A stretch of 64,000 bases of DNA from Thermoflexaceae bacterium. GTDB taxonomy: Bacteria; Chloroflexota; Dehalococcoidia; Tepidiformales; Tepidiformaceae. The notes beneath the pieces were generated by a model that did not search any database, was not told the DNA's origin, and saw only the letters and a program-made list of their open reading frames with translations. The stretch spans positions 62,001-126,000 of the forward strand of contig JABTUD010000001.1 in NCBI GenBank assembly GCA_015075555.1, in the 5' to 3' direction. How positions within the stretch are numbered: the stretch's first letter is position 1; each line of letters begins with the position of its first letter. Below are positions 1 to 8,723 of the stretch, piece by piece. Both the position numbers and the translations under genes were made by a program.

Positions 1-1
1 C

Positions 2-394
2 AGGGAGACCGTAGCCGAGATTGCGCGGCTGAAGTTCCCCTTCCCCAACGAGGAATACCCGCACCTGGAAACGGTGGTGAACGAGCCGGAGCCCGCCCTC
101 TCTGTTGGGAAGAACGGCAGCGGGAAGGACCTCTTCCCTGACATCGTCGTCGTGGAGCGGCCCGGGCAGTGGCTCCGGATGATGGCCGAGGTGGAAACGG
201 CCGACACGGTCACCGAAGAGAGCGCGCTCACGCAATGGCTACCCTGTTCGAAGCAGGGCGACCTGCTCCTCTACGTGCCCGTGGGCTGCGTGAGCGAGGC
301 GAAGAAGCTGTGCAAGAAGCACGGCATCCGCGTTGCGGGAATCCGCACGTGGCGCTTCCGCCCCGTGTGGGGATTGGAAGTCACCAACGCCTGA
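2..394 (+). CDS. 5'-truncated unknown protein, possibly nuclease-like
   Basis: The frame is open from the window edge to TGA 392-394, so the N-terminus is missing and 130 residues are visible. I do not recognise the family. Visible features are a strand-like PDIVVVE, then about 20 residues later MMAEVET, then a hydrophobic strand LLLYVPVG followed by a basic helix AKKLCKKHGI. An acidic residue followed by E-x-E between strands is the order found in PD-(D/E)XK nuclease folds, but the usual lysine is not visible, so this is a weak inference. A methionine (GTG, 74) could be a start, yet coding sequence clearly continues upstream. It overlaps the only usable start of the next gene. Confidence 0.6.
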   Translation, partial: RETVAEIARLKFPFPNEEYPHLETVVNEPEPALSVGKNGSGKDLFPDIVVVERPGQWLRMMAEVETADTVTEESALTQWLPCSKQGDLLLYVPVGCVSEAKKLCKKHGIRVAGIRTWRFRPVWGLEVTNA

Positions 395-794
395 CCCGGG
401 CGGCGCCGCCGGTCGCCGCGAATCCCTCAACATCTTCTTCGATGTCGACCACACGCTCGTCTGTGCAGACGAGCATGCCAGCCTCCTCCGTCCCGGAGCG
501 CACGAGGTCATGGAATGCTTCAAGGCGGCGGGACACCGCGTGTTCGTCTGGTCGGCCGGGGGCGCCACTTATGTCGAACGTGTGGTTGCCACCCATGGAC
601 TCTCCGTGTTCGTGGACGGCTGCTTTGACAAAGACCCCCGCGTTGAGCCGCGGCCCGATTTCATCGTCGATGACGACTGGTACCTTGTGGAGAAGTACGG
701 GGGCTGCCTCGTGAGCCAGTACCGGGCGCTTGATCCCGGCGATCGGGGCCTCTACGCGGTGCTGGACCACTTCGTGCGCCTCGGCCACCTGTGA
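333..794 (+). CDS. HAD-superfamily-like protein (start uncertain)
   Basis: HAD hydrolases are phosphatases or phosphotransferases acting through an aspartyl intermediate. The sequence shows motif I as FFDVDHTL, a motif II-like VFVWSAGG, and a motif IV-like FIVDDDWYLV, in the right order over about 120 residues. This resembles small cap-less HAD/NIF-type proteins. The homologous part begins around base 424. The only conventional start upstream is TTG at 333, which overlaps the previous gene by 62 bases and adds about 30 non-conserved residues, so the true start is unsettled. A rare start codon or a sequencing frameshift near 390-420 are alternatives. Substrate unknown. The next gene begins 8 bases after the stop. 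Confidence 0.65.
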   Translation: MRESARGASAPCGDWKSPTPDPGGAAGRRESLNIFFDVDHTLVCADEHASLLRPGAHEVMECFKAAGHRVFVWSAGGATYVERVVATHGLSVFVDGCFDKDPRVEPRPDFIVDDDWYLVEKYGGCLVSQYRALDPGDRGLYAVLDHFVRLGHL

Positions 795-802
795 GGTGAG
801 CG

Positions 803-1912
803 ATGGCGCGTGTACTGTTCGTTGAGCCCTTCTACGGTGGAAGCCATCGCGCCTTCCTCGATGGTCTCGTGCGGCATTCCGGGCACGAGATCGTGCCCCT
901 TACCCTTCCCGAAGGGGAGTGGCGCCGGCGCATGCGGCGGGGCGCACAGGAGCTTGCTCCGCACGCCCTTGCGCTTGCCGGCTCCTTCGATGCGGTTGTC
1001 GCGACCGATATGCTCGACCTGCCCGTCTTCCTTGCCCTGACCCGCCCGCGCTTCTACGACGTTCCCGTGCTCCTTTTCATGCACGAGAACCAGTTCACCT
1101 ACCCCCGCCTACGGGGAACGAAGTTCAATTCGTGGTTCGGGCAGGTGAACTACCTCTCTGCCATGGCAGCCGACCTCGTGGCCTTCAACAGCGAGTTCCA
1201 CCGCCAGGACTTCCTCCGGGCGCTTGATGCACTTGCGCGCCAACCCAACAACTGGCTCTTTGAGCCCGGCGTCGCCGGGATTCGAGCTAAGAGCAGCGTG
1301 CTGCCGGTTGGCGTCGAGCTCGAGTGGCTCGACGAGGAACGCTGCCATCCAAACCCGGATGACCCGCCGCTAGTTCTGTGGAACCACCGCTGGGAGTTCG
1401 ACAAGGCGCCCGAGGTGTTCGCACGGGCGGTCCGGCAGCTTGCCGCCGAAGGGCTGCGTTTCCGCGTTGCCATCGCCGGTGAGCCTGGCGAGAACCCGTC
1501 ACCGGCACTGCTGGCGCTGCGGGAAGAGCTGCCCCACCTCATCGCGCACTTCGGGTACGTCCAGGGCCGGGATGAGTACGCTCGCCTGCTCTGGCAGTCC
1601 GGCATCGTGGTCTCCACCACCCGGCACGAATTCTTCGGGGTAGGAACGGTGGAAGCCCTCTATTGCGGCTGCGTCCCCGTCGCCCCGAACCGCTACAACT
1701 ACCCTGCCCTGGTGCCCCCCGGCCTGCGAGACCGGTGCCTCTACGAAGATGAAGAGGGGCTGTTTGAGCGGTTGCGCAGCGAGGTTGCGCGGCCCACCCC
1801 CGTGCCGCGGGCGCTGCGGGAGTTCGCCAGCCGCTTTAGCTGGGCGAACGTGGCGCCGCTCTGGGATGCCACCATCGAAGAGCTGGTCAGCGGACACCGC
1901 ACGCGCGCGTAA
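803..1912 (+). CDS. DUF3524 glycosyltransferase, tRNA-queuosine alpha-mannosyltransferase-like
   Basis: A 369-residue GT-B glycosyltransferase. The N-terminal DUF3524 domain (residues 1 to about 170) has its typical opening VEPFYGGSHRAF, followed by the MHENQFTYP segment. The C-terminal half carries the GT4 domain, with FGYVQGRDEYARLLW and the donor-binding STTRHEFFGVGTVEAL. This domain pair is that of the enzyme that adds mannose to queuosine in tRNA-Asp. I infer that role from family membership only, and other acceptors are possible. ATG 803 is preceded by GAGGTGAG. The next gene, also a GT4 enzyme, starts about 60 bases downstream behind its own promoter-like box. Confidence 0.82.
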   Translation: MARVLFVEPFYGGSHRAFLDGLVRHSGHEIVPLTLPEGEWRRRMRRGAQELAPHALALAGSFDAVVATDMLDLPVFLALTRPRFYDVPVLLFMHENQFTYPRLRGTKFNSWFGQVNYLSAMAADLVAFNSEFHRQDFLRALDALARQPNNWLFEPGVAGIRAKSSVLPVGVELEWLDEERCHPNPDDPPLVLWNHRWEFDKAPEVFARAVRQLAAEGLRFRVAIAGEPGENPSPALLALREELPHLIAHFGYVQGRDEYARLLWQSGIVVSTTRHEFFGVGTVEALYCGCVPVAPNRYNYPALVPPGLRDRCLYEDEEGLFERLRSEVARPTPVPRALREFASRFSWANVAPLWDATIEELVSGHRTRA

Positions 1913-1960
1913 GCGCCCGCTCACGTTGCCCATCGCTCTCGTGCAAGGAATCCGTGTGGA

Positions 1961-1966
1961 TACAAT
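1961..1966 (+). promoter_or_regulatory. -10 box of a probable leaderless promoter (treT-like gene)
   Basis: TACAAT ends 5 bases before GTG 1972, placing the transcription start at or next to the start codon. No convincing -35 hexamer is visible. The same arrangement recurs at many genes in this window, which supports it here. Confidence 0.5.
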
Positions 1967-1971
1967 GGCAT

Positions 1972-3231
1972 GTGCTAACCACTGTTCCGCTGGCGCCGAG
2001 GAGCATCGAGGAGTTTCGCGGCATTGTTCGCGATGAGGTGCTGGACCAGCTCGTCAGCGATGCCCGGCCCCTTGCAGGCGCACGTGTGCTGCACGTCAAC
2101 GCCACCGCCTATGGGGGCGGCGTGGCCGAGATCCTCTCGTGGCTGGTGCCCCTCAAACGCGACCTTGGCTTCGAGGTCGACTGGAAAGTAGTAACCGGCA
2201 CCGACGCCTTCTTTGGGGTCACCAAGGCGATGCACAACGCTCTCCAGGGTAAGCAGCACTCCTGGACGCCGGAAGAGGTCTCCACCTGGGTCGAGCAGAA
2301 TCGCCTCAATACCATCGCCTGGGAGCCCTACGATTTCGTTGTCATCCACGACCCGCAGCCTGCCCCGATCCTTGGCCTGTTGAAGGAGTCGGGTCCGGTG
2401 GCCGGGCACTGGCTCTGGCGTTGCCATATCGACCTTACCGACGCGCAGCCGGAAGCATGGGACATCCTCTGCCCATGGGTCGAGCATTATGACGCGACAA
2501 TCTGGACGATGCCCCAGTACGTTCGCAAGGGAGCGCCGACCAGCAACCTGTTCGTCGTGCCGCCTGCGATTGACCCGAACTCCCCCAAGAACACCGCCCT
2601 CCCGGAGGAGGAGGTCGCCCGCGTCTATGCGCGGTTTGGAGTCGACCGCACCCGGCCGGTGATGCTCCAGGTCTCACGCTTTGACCCCTGGAAAGACCCT
2701 CTCGGCGTGATCGACGCCTACCGGGTCGCGCGGCGAACGCATCCGCAGTTGCAGCTGGTGCTGGTCGGTTCAATGGCCGACGACGACCCGGAGGGCTGGG
2801 AGTGGCTGGGGCTCGTCAAGAACCACGCGGGCGAGGATCCAGGCATCACCATACTCTCCAACCTGGATGGCGTGGGGAACGTCGAGGTCAACGCTTTTCA
2901 GCGCGGCGCGACCGTGGTTGTCCAGAAGTCCGTGCGGGAAGGGTTTGGACTGGTCGTCACTGAGGCGCTCTGGAAGGCGAAGCCCGTGGTCGGTGGCGAC
3001 ACGGGTGGCATCACCCTGCAGGTCCTCGACGGCGAGACCGGATACCTGGTGAAGACCGTTAGGGAATGCGGGGAGCGTGTCGCCGAGCTGCTCGATGATG
3101 AGGGCCTGCGCGACCGGATGGGACAGGCGGGCCGCGAGCACGTCCGCGAGCACTTCCTGCTCACACGCTACCTGGGAGACTACGTGCGCATGATGAGGCA
3201 CCTCGCAGGGATGCCCCTGGGCGCCAGTTAG
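1972..3231 (+). CDS. treT: Trehalose synthase (TreT-like), GT4 family
   Basis: TreT makes trehalose from a nucleoside-diphosphate glucose and glucose, reversibly, in the cytoplasm. The 419-residue product has the family's N-terminal HVNATAYGGGVAEIL, then GTDAFFGVTKAMHNALQG, the HDPQPAP motif, and a C-terminal GT4 domain with QVSRFDPWKDP and VREGFGLVVTEALWK. I prefer GTG 1972 (MLTTVPLAPRS), which follows a -10 box directly. GTG 1954 is an in-frame alternative that adds six residues overlapping that box. A trehalose phosphorylase is the closest alternative family. The following membrane-protein gene starts 3 bases after the stop, so the two are probably cotranscribed. Confidence 0.82.
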   Translation: MLTTVPLAPRSIEEFRGIVRDEVLDQLVSDARPLAGARVLHVNATAYGGGVAEILSWLVPLKRDLGFEVDWKVVTGTDAFFGVTKAMHNALQGKQHSWTPEEVSTWVEQNRLNTIAWEPYDFVVIHDPQPAPILGLLKESGPVAGHWLWRCHIDLTDAQPEAWDILCPWVEHYDATIWTMPQYVRKGAPTSNLFVVPPAIDPNSPKNTALPEEEVARVYARFGVDRTRPVMLQVSRFDPWKDPLGVIDAYRVARRTHPQLQLVLVGSMADDDPEGWEWLGLVKNHAGEDPGITILSNLDGVGNVEVNAFQRGATVVVQKSVREGFGLVVTEALWKAKPVVGGDTGGITLQVLDGETGYLVKTVRECGERVAELLDDEGLRDRMGQAGREHVREHFLLTRYLGDYVRMMRHLAGMPLGAS

Positions 3232-3234
3232 GGC

Positions 3235-4146
3235 ATGTTCCAGAGGGTCGAGGCCGCGCTCTCCCGGGCCCCGGGGCCGCTCAAGGAGCCGGTGAGCCTG
3301 CTGATCACCACGGTCAGGTTCTACTCACAGGACCAGTGCAACGTGTTTGCCGCGGCTATCGCCTACTACGCCATCTTCTCGCTAGTGCCGCTGGCACTCG
3401 TCGTACTCGCCGTCCTTGGCGCGATTGTGCCCCAGCAAGATGTTGTGGACTTCGTCTTTGACCAGGTGCCACTTGAAGAGAGCCCGTCCGTGCGTGCAGA
3501 TGTCGAAGGCGTCGTGCGCCGGGCGCAGCAGGTCACCCTTGCGAGTGTGTCGTTCGGCTTCATTGGCCTCTTCTGGTCTGCCAGCGGGATGTTCTCCGCC
3601 GTCCGCCGGGGCCTCGATGCAACGGCCCACAGGCGTGAGGACCGCGCCTTCTGGCGAGGCAAGCTCATAGACTTCGCCCTTGTGCCGGCCCTGGGGCTCC
3701 TCATTCTCCTCTCGTTGAGCCTGACGGCGGGCATGAATGTCGCCATCGAACGCGCCGGTGACCTGGGCGCGGTCGATATCGACCCGGGCCCGGCAGTGCG
3801 CATCGCCGGGCTGGTGCTGCCGGCGCTTGTCTCCCTCCTCCTGTTCTTCCTTCTTTACCGGCTGGTGCCCACGGTGCGGCCAGCGACCCGGGAAGCCTTC
3901 GCCGGGGCCGTATTCGCCACGTTCCTGTTCGAACTGGCGAAGAATCTCGTGGCCGTGTTCCTTGGGGCAGCTGCGTTTTCGCGCGAGGCCGCCGTCTACG
4001 CGGGCATCGGCTCTGCTCTCGCCTTCCTTTTCTGGATGTTCGTCAACGCCAGCATCCTCTTGCTCGGCTCGGAGTTCGGCCGTGCGCTTGCCCATCGCAA
4101 CGCCGAGGACGCCCCCACAGGCGCTGCCGGGGAGAGCACGAACTGA
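3235..4146 (+). CDS. YihY/BrkB family membrane protein
   Basis: A 303-residue inner-membrane protein with about six hydrophobic helices. Family signatures are NVFAAAIAYYAIFSLVPLAL near the N-terminus and FGFIGLFWSASGMFSAVRRGL in the middle. The C-terminal helices end in FLFWMFVNASILLLGSEFGRA. The family was once called ribonuclease BN, but that assignment was withdrawn and its function remains undefined. The gene starts three bases after treT, suggesting one transcript. It ends about 70 bases before the sufR start, with an AT-rich regulatory segment between them. Confidence 0.9.
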   Translation: MFQRVEAALSRAPGPLKEPVSLLITTVRFYSQDQCNVFAAAIAYYAIFSLVPLALVVLAVLGAIVPQQDVVDFVFDQVPLEESPSVRADVEGVVRRAQQVTLASVSFGFIGLFWSASGMFSAVRRGLDATAHRREDRAFWRGKLIDFALVPALGLLILLSLSLTAGMNVAIERAGDLGAVDIDPGPAVRIAGLVLPALVSLLLFFLLYRLVPTVRPATREAFAGAVFATFLFELAKNLVAVFLGAAAFSREAAVYAGIGSALAFLFWMFVNASILLLGSEFGRALAHRNAEDAPTGAAGESTN

Positions 4147-4155
4147 CTTCGTGGG

Positions 4156-4181
4156 CTTTTGCAACAAAATAGTCGAAAAAG
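4156..4181. promoter_or_regulatory. Imperfect inverted repeat, candidate SufR operator
   Basis: Left arm CTTTTGCAAC (4156-4165) and right arm GTCGAAAAAG (4172-4181) are complementary at 8 of 10 positions around a 6-base AT-rich centre. It lies immediately upstream of the -35 box of the suf operon, in an unusually AT-rich patch. The position is suitable for an autorepressor such as SufR. That SufR binds here is inference. Confidence 0.45.
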
Positions 4182-4182
4182 C

Positions 4183-4211
4183 TTGAGTAGCTCGCCATTC
4201 CCACCTAGACT
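4183..4211 (+). promoter_or_regulatory. Promoter of the suf operon (leaderless)
   Basis: TTGAGT (4183-4188), a 17-base spacer and TAGACT (4206-4211) form a near-consensus sigma-70 promoter. The -10 box ends 6 bases before the sufR ATG at 4218, so the transcript should begin at the start codon. This is the best-formed promoter in the window. Confidence 0.75.
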
Positions 4212-4217
4212 GGGGGC

Positions 4218-4856
4218 ATGCAGGGTACCCGCGAACGAATTCTCGACTACATCGTCAAGTGCCGCGAGGCGCGCGTCGAAGAGCTGGCCGAGTCGCTGGG
4301 GATAACCGCTGCCGCCGTCCGGCGCCACCTGGACAACCTCCGCGCCGATGGGCTCGTCGACGTCCGTTCGGTGAAGCAGCACACCGGCCGGCCCTATCAC
4401 GTCTACCACCCGACCGAGCGTGCCGCCGGCATACTGCCCGCTGCCTACGCGGACCTGCTCGCGCGCATGCTCCGCAGCCTGGGCGAACGGGAAGACGTGA
4501 TCTCGGCCGTCATGTCGAACGTTGCAGAAGCGCTCGCCGAAAGGCACCGCGCCGAGGTCTCGGCGAGCCCCGCTATCGAAATCCGCGCCGAGCAGGTCAC
4601 CGATAGCCTCCGCCAGGAAGGCATCCTCGACCGCTGGCACATCGATTCGGAAGGCATCCACCTGCTGAACGACGTCTGCCCATACCGGGAGGCCGCGAGC
4701 ATCTCGCCGCTCCCCTGCGAATCCGACCGCAAGGCGATCGAGCTCCTCCTGGGCCTGGACGTCGAACAGCTGAACCGCATCGTCGATGGATCGCCCGTCT
4801 GCGAATACCTGGTCCGCGCCGCACGCGGGCCGCACGACCTTGTCGAAGTGAGTTAG
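4218..4856 (+). CDS. sufR: SufR-type iron-sulfur transcriptional repressor
   Basis: SufR represses suf operons when it carries an iron-sulfur cluster. The 212-residue product has an N-terminal winged helix ([20 protein letters not shown], then [19 protein letters not shown]). Its C-terminal domain has three cysteines: C154 in [10 protein letters not shown]167 in PLPCESD and C195 in GSPVCEYLV. The spacings of 13 and 28 residues equal those of the three cluster-ligand cysteines described in cyanobacterial SufR. The gene is first in the suf operon and is followed after 8 bases by sufC. Autoregulation through the repeat just upstream of the promoter is likely but inferred. Confidence 0.9.
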   Translation: MQGTRERILDYIVKCREARVEELAESLGITAAAVRRHLDNLRADGLVDVRSVKQHTGRPYHVYHPTERAAGILPAAYADLLARMLRSLGEREDVISAVMSNVAEALAERHRAEVSASPAIEIRAEQVTDSLRQEGILDRWHIDSEGIHLLNDVCPYREAASISPLPCESDRKAIELLLGLDVEQLNRIVDGSPVCEYLVRAARGPHDLVEVS

Positions 4857-4864
4857 GAGACCCA

Positions 4865-5632
4865 ATGAGCACCACACCGCTACTGAAGATCACCGGCCTT
4901 CGCGCCGGAATCGGGGAGAAGGAGATCCTGAAAGGCCTCTCGCTGACAATCGCCCCCGGCGAGGTGCACGCGATAATGGGGCCCAACGGGTCGGGCAAGA
5001 GCACGCTTGCGAATGTGCTCATGGGCAACCCTGCCTATTCGGTCTACAGCGGCGAAGTACTCTTCAAGGGAGAGCCGGTGCTCGAACTGTCGCCCGATGA
5101 GCGCGCCCGCCGGGGCCTCTTCCTCGCTTTCCAGTACCCGGTCGCCATACCCGGCGTGACCATGGTGAACTTCCTTCGCCAGGCCGTAAACGCCGTGCGC
5201 GGGCGCGAGCTGCCCATACGCGAGTTCCGGGAGTTGCTCTTCGAGAAGATGGCGACGCTCAAGGTCGACCAGGAGTTCGCCCGCCGTTATGTAAACGACG
5301 GTTTCAGCGGCGGCGAGAAGAAGCGGGCCGAAATGCTGCAGCTTGCCATGCTCCAGCCTGCCCTCGCCGTCCTCGACGAGACCGACTCGGGCCTGGACAT
5401 CGACGCCCTGCGCACCGTCGCCGAAGGGGTGAACGCGCTCCTCAGCCCCGAGATGGGGCTCCTCCTCATCACCCACTACCAGCGGCTCCTGAACTACATC
5501 AGGCCGCAATTCGTCCACGTGCTCATGGATGGCCGCATAGTCCGTTCGGGCGGACCGGAGCTCGCCGAAGAGCTGGAAGCGACCGGCTACGACAACATTG
5601 TGCCGGCGCCATCCGGAACGGCAGGCGCCTGA
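4865..5632 (+). CDS. sufC: SufC, Fe-S assembly ATPase
   Basis: SufC is the ABC-type ATPase of the SufBC2D scaffold on which iron-sulfur clusters are built. The 255-residue product shows Walker [10 protein letters not shown] (K45), the Q-loop region [13 protein letters not shown], the signature [11 protein letters not shown], and Walker [17 protein letters not shown]. The D-loop and the H-loop histidine in [10 protein letters not shown] are present. ATG 4865 follows AGGAGA at good spacing. SufB begins one base after the stop codon. Confidence 0.97.
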   Translation: MSTTPLLKITGLRAGIGEKEILKGLSLTIAPGEVHAIMGPNGSGKSTLANVLMGNPAYSVYSGEVLFKGEPVLELSPDERARRGLFLAFQYPVAIPGVTMVNFLRQAVNAVRGRELPIREFRELLFEKMATLKVDQEFARRYVNDGFSGGEKKRAEMLQLAMLQPALAVLDETDSGLDIDALRTVAEGVNALLSPEMGLLLITHYQRLLNYIRPQFVHVLMDGRIVRSGGPELAEELEATGYDNIVPAPSGTAGA

Positions 5633-5633
5633 G

Positions 5634-7040
5634 ATGACGGCCAAACCCGACCTGGTCCGCGAGGAAGGCTACAAGTGGGGCTTCTACGACGAAGAGGAGG
5701 CCCTGTTCAAGGCAAACAAGGGGCTCACGCCCGAGATCATCAACACCATCTCGGACATCAAGGAGGAGCCGCAGTGGATGCGCGAGTTCCGCCTTCGCGC
5801 CCTCGATATCTTCCGCCAGAAGCAGGACCCTCCCTGGGGCACCCCGCAGCTGAAAGAGATCGACTTCGACAATATCCACTACTACGTCAAGGCTACTGAC
5901 CGCGACGAGCGCTCCTGGGAGGACGTCCCCGACTACATCCGCGACACCTTCGACAAGCTCGGAATCCCCGAGGCCGAAAAGAAGTACCTCGCCGGCGTAG
6001 GCGCCCAGTACGACTCGGAGGTTGTCTACCACAACATCCGCGAAGACCTGGCGAAGCAGGGCGTGGTCTTCCTGGGCACCGACCAGGCCCTTAAGGAGCA
6101 CGAGGACGTCTTCAAGGAGTACTTCGGCACCATTGTCCCGCCTGCCGACAACCGCTACGCAGCGCTCAACAGCGCCGCCTGGTCGGGTGGGTCATTCATC
6201 TACGTGCCGAAGGGCGTGAAGGTGGAGATCCCGCTACAGGCCTACTTCCGCATCAACGCGAAGGACATGGGCCAGTTCGAACGCACCCTCATCATTGCCG
6301 ATGAAGGCAGCCAGGTGCACTACGTCGAAGGTTGCACTGCGCCCACGTACAGCTCCGACTCGCTGCACAGCGCGGTGGTAGAGATCATCGTCAAGAAGGG
6401 CGCCCGCGTCCGCTACTCAACCATCCAGAACTGGTCGAACAACGTCTACAACCTCGTTACCAAGAGGGCGGTGGCCTACGAGAACGCCGTCATGGAATGG
6501 GTCGATGGGAACCTCGGTTCCAAGCTCACCATGAAGTACCCGAGCGTCTACCTCATGGAACCGGGCGCCCACGGGGAGATCCTCTCCCTCGCCTTCGCAG
6601 GCAAGGGGCAGCACCAGGACGCAGGCGGCAAGATCGTGCACGCCGCTTCGAACACAACCTCAACCATCGTTTCCAAGTCGCTCAGCAAGGACGGTGGGCG
6701 GACGAGCTACCGCGGGTTGCTCAAGGTGTACGACGGCTGCGAGGGCGTGAAGTCGACAGTGCGCTGTGATGCCCTGCTCCTCGATGAGACCTCGCGCTCC
6801 GACACGTACCCGACGATGGAGATAGATGCCCCGGACGTCCACATCCAGCACGAGGCCTACGTCTCGAAGCTGAGCGAGGACCAGCTCTTCTACCTCACCA
6901 GCCGCGGTCTGACCGAGGATGTGGCCGCCAAGATGATCGTCAACGGCTTCGTAGAGCCGATTGTGAAGGAACTCCCCATGGAGTATGCCGTGGAGCTCAA
7001 TCGCCTCATTGAGCTCCAGATGGAGGGCGCCATCGGCTAG
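5634..7040 (+). CDS. sufB: SufB, Fe-S cluster scaffold subunit
   Basis: SufB carries the site where the nascent cluster forms in SufBC2D. The 468-residue product has the family opening ([20 protein letters not shown]) and the right-handed beta-helix core with [30 protein letters not shown] and [10 protein letters not shown]. The C-terminal region contains [18 protein letters not shown] and [16 protein letters not shown]. The cysteine in EGCTAP matches the conserved one of the family. The start is ATG 5634, one base after the sufC stop; an upstream in-frame codon inside sufC has no support. About 30 bases separate it from sufD. Confidence 0.97.
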   Translation: MTAKPDLVREEGYKWGFYDEEEALFKANKGLTPEIINTISDIKEEPQWMREFRLRALDIFRQKQDPPWGTPQLKEIDFDNIHYYVKATDRDERSWEDVPDYIRDTFDKLGIPEAEKKYLAGVGAQYDSEVVYHNIREDLAKQGVVFLGTDQALKEHEDVFKEYFGTIVPPADNRYAALNSAAWSGGSFIYVPKGVKVEIPLQAYFRINAKDMGQFERTLIIADEGSQVHYVEGCTAPTYSSDSLHSAVVEIIVKKGARVRYSTIQNWSNNVYNLVTKRAVAYENAVMEWVDGNLGSKLTMKYPSVYLMEPGAHGEILSLAFAGKGQHQDAGGKIVHAASNTTSTIVSKSLSKDGGRTSYRGLLKVYDGCEGVKSTVRCDALLLDETSRSDTYPTMEIDAPDVHIQHEAYVSKLSEDQLFYLTSRGLTEDVAAKMIVNGFVEPIVKELPMEYAVELNRLIELQMEGAIG

Positions 7041-7070
7041 CCCGGGGCGCAGCGAGAAGGAAGCGAAAAC

Positions 7071-8378
7071 ATGAGTTCGACCGTCGAGAAGGCAATGCCT
7101 GGCCTCCTGACGCCGGCGCTCAGCCGCGCAATCGGTGAGCAGCTTGGCGACCCCGCCTGGCTGGCGGAAATCCGCCAGGGAGCGGCGCAGGCTGCCGGGG
7201 CCCTGTCCATGCCCACAACAATGGAGCGCCCCTGGAAGTACCTGGATGTTTCAAGGCTCGACCTCGAGCCGTACACCCCGGCTGCCGGCGCTGTCGTGCG
7301 CCCCGGGGCGGCTGAGGCACGGGCGCCGTATGGCATCGGGCCTGCGTCCGCGCTCCTGGTACAGAACAACAGCGAGACTATCGTCGCGGAACCAGGCGCA
7401 GGTGTGACGGTCGTGGACTTCGCCGCTGCCGGTGCGGCCCAGCAGGCCCTCATCCGGGAGCATCTCGCCACTGGCGTGCCCGTTGAGCGCAACCGGTTCA
7501 CGGCCCTCCACTACGCGTTCCTGCGCGGCGGAGTGCTGGTCGATGTGACAGCCAATTCCGAGGTTGATGGGCCGGTACGCATTGTGCGCGACTACGAGCA
7601 GGGCGGGCAGTTTGCGGCGCCGCACACCCTCGTCGTCACGGGTGCCAACTCCCGCGTCAGCATTGTCGAAGACTACCGCTCCGGGCCGGGAGACGTGCTC
7701 GCTATCCCCGCCGTCGAGCTGGTCCCCGGGCCTGGTTCCGTGGTTACCTACACCGCCCTGCACCGCTGGGGCGCCGAGACCCGCGTCTTCGGCGAGCAGC
7801 GAGCGTTGCCGGGGCGCGACGCCGCCGTGGTTGGAGTGAACGTGGCCGTTGGCGGCCGCGTGGTGAAGTCGCATATCGAGTCCTCGCTCACCGAGCGTGG
7901 CTCTTCGAGCGAGCTCTACGGCCTCATCCTTGGCGATGATCAGCAGCAGTTCGACTTCTACACCGTCCAGGACCACATCGGCCCCGACACGCGCAGCGAC
8001 CTGCTGTTCAAGGCCGCCCTCCGGGGCAGCGCCCGCTCCGCCTACTATGGCGTGACGCGGGTGGGGCTCGGTGCGCGCAGGGCCGACGCCAACCAGGAGA
8101 ACCGGAACCTGCTCCTCAGCAAGAAGGCACGCGCCGACAGCGACCCCGTCCTTGAGATCCTGACCAACGACGTCATCCGCGCCAGCCATGGCGCCACCGC
8201 CGGGCCTGTGAGCGAAGACCAGCTCTTCTACCTGCAGGCGCGGGCCATCCCCCGTCCGCAGGCCGAGGCCCTGCTGGTACGCGGTTTCCTGGCCCAGGTG
8301 CTTGACCGTGTTCGCGACGAGGCCCTGCGCGAAGAGCTCGGGGCGGTGGTCGTTGCGAAGCTTGGTGCGGCCGGATGA
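7071..8378 (+). CDS. sufD: SufD, Fe-S cluster assembly protein
   Basis: SufD is the SufB paralogue that completes the SufBC2D scaffold and is needed for iron entry. The 435-residue product is divergent in its N-terminal third (residues 1 to about 130). It then has the common beta-helix core, with the family motifs YYGVTRVGLGARRADANQENRN, SKKARADSDPVLEIL and [24 protein letters not shown] 7071 follows GAAGGAAG. The stop codon overlaps the start of the next gene in ATGA, indicating translational coupling. Confidence 0.95.
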   Translation: MSSTVEKAMPGLLTPALSRAIGEQLGDPAWLAEIRQGAAQAAGALSMPTTMERPWKYLDVSRLDLEPYTPAAGAVVRPGAAEARAPYGIGPASALLVQNNSETIVAEPGAGVTVVDFAAAGAAQQALIREHLATGVPVERNRFTALHYAFLRGGVLVDVTANSEVDGPVRIVRDYEQGGQFAAPHTLVVTGANSRVSIVEDYRSGPGDVLAIPAVELVPGPGSVVTYTALHRWGAETRVFGEQRALPGRDAAVVGVNVAVGGRVVKSHIESSLTERGSSSELYGLILGDDQQQFDFYTVQDHIGPDTRSDLLFKAALRGSARSAYYGVTRVGLGARRADANQENRNLLLSKKARADSDPVLEILTNDVIRASHGATAGPVSEDQLFYLQARAIPRPQAEALLVRGFLAQVLDRVRDEALREELGAVVVAKLGAAG

Positions 8379-8683
8379 GCTGGATACCGGTCGCGCCCGT
8401 AGCCGAAGTCGGGCCGGGGTGCGCGCGCGCATTCGAGGTCGGTGACCAGAGGATTGCCCTCTGCCACGCTGCCGACGCCTTCTACGCCATTGACGACGAG
8501 TGCACCCACGATGGCGCCCCGCTCGACCAGGGGCTGCTGGACGGGCACCAGATTGAATGTCCGCGTCACGGCGCACGCTTCGATATCACGACCGGCAAGG
8601 TGGTGCGGCTGCCCGCGGTGAGGCCTGTGCGCACCTACCCCGCCCGGGTGGTCGACGGGCTCGTGGAGGTCGATCTTAGTTGA
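8375..8683 (+). CDS. Rieske-type [2Fe-2S] ferredoxin in the suf operon
   Basis: A 102-residue soluble Rieske domain of the NirD/dioxygenase-ferredoxin type, with no membrane segment. The cluster ligands are visible as C-T-H in DECTHDGAPL and C-P-R-H in IECPRHGARFD, and the rest is a short beta-sandwich. It starts inside the sufD stop codon (ATGA overlap), so it belongs to the operon. Similar small Rieske proteins lie in suf operons of several bacteria. An electron-delivery role for cluster assembly is plausible but not shown by sequence. Confidence 0.92.
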   Translation: MSWIPVAPVAEVGPGCARAFEVGDQRIALCHAADAFYAIDDECTHDGAPLDQGLLDGHQIECPRHGARFDITTGKVVRLPAVRPVRTYPARVVDGLVEVDLS

Positions 8684-8723
8684 TAGTCTCAGCCGCCCGG
8701 CCGGGAACGGAAGCCGAGGAATC

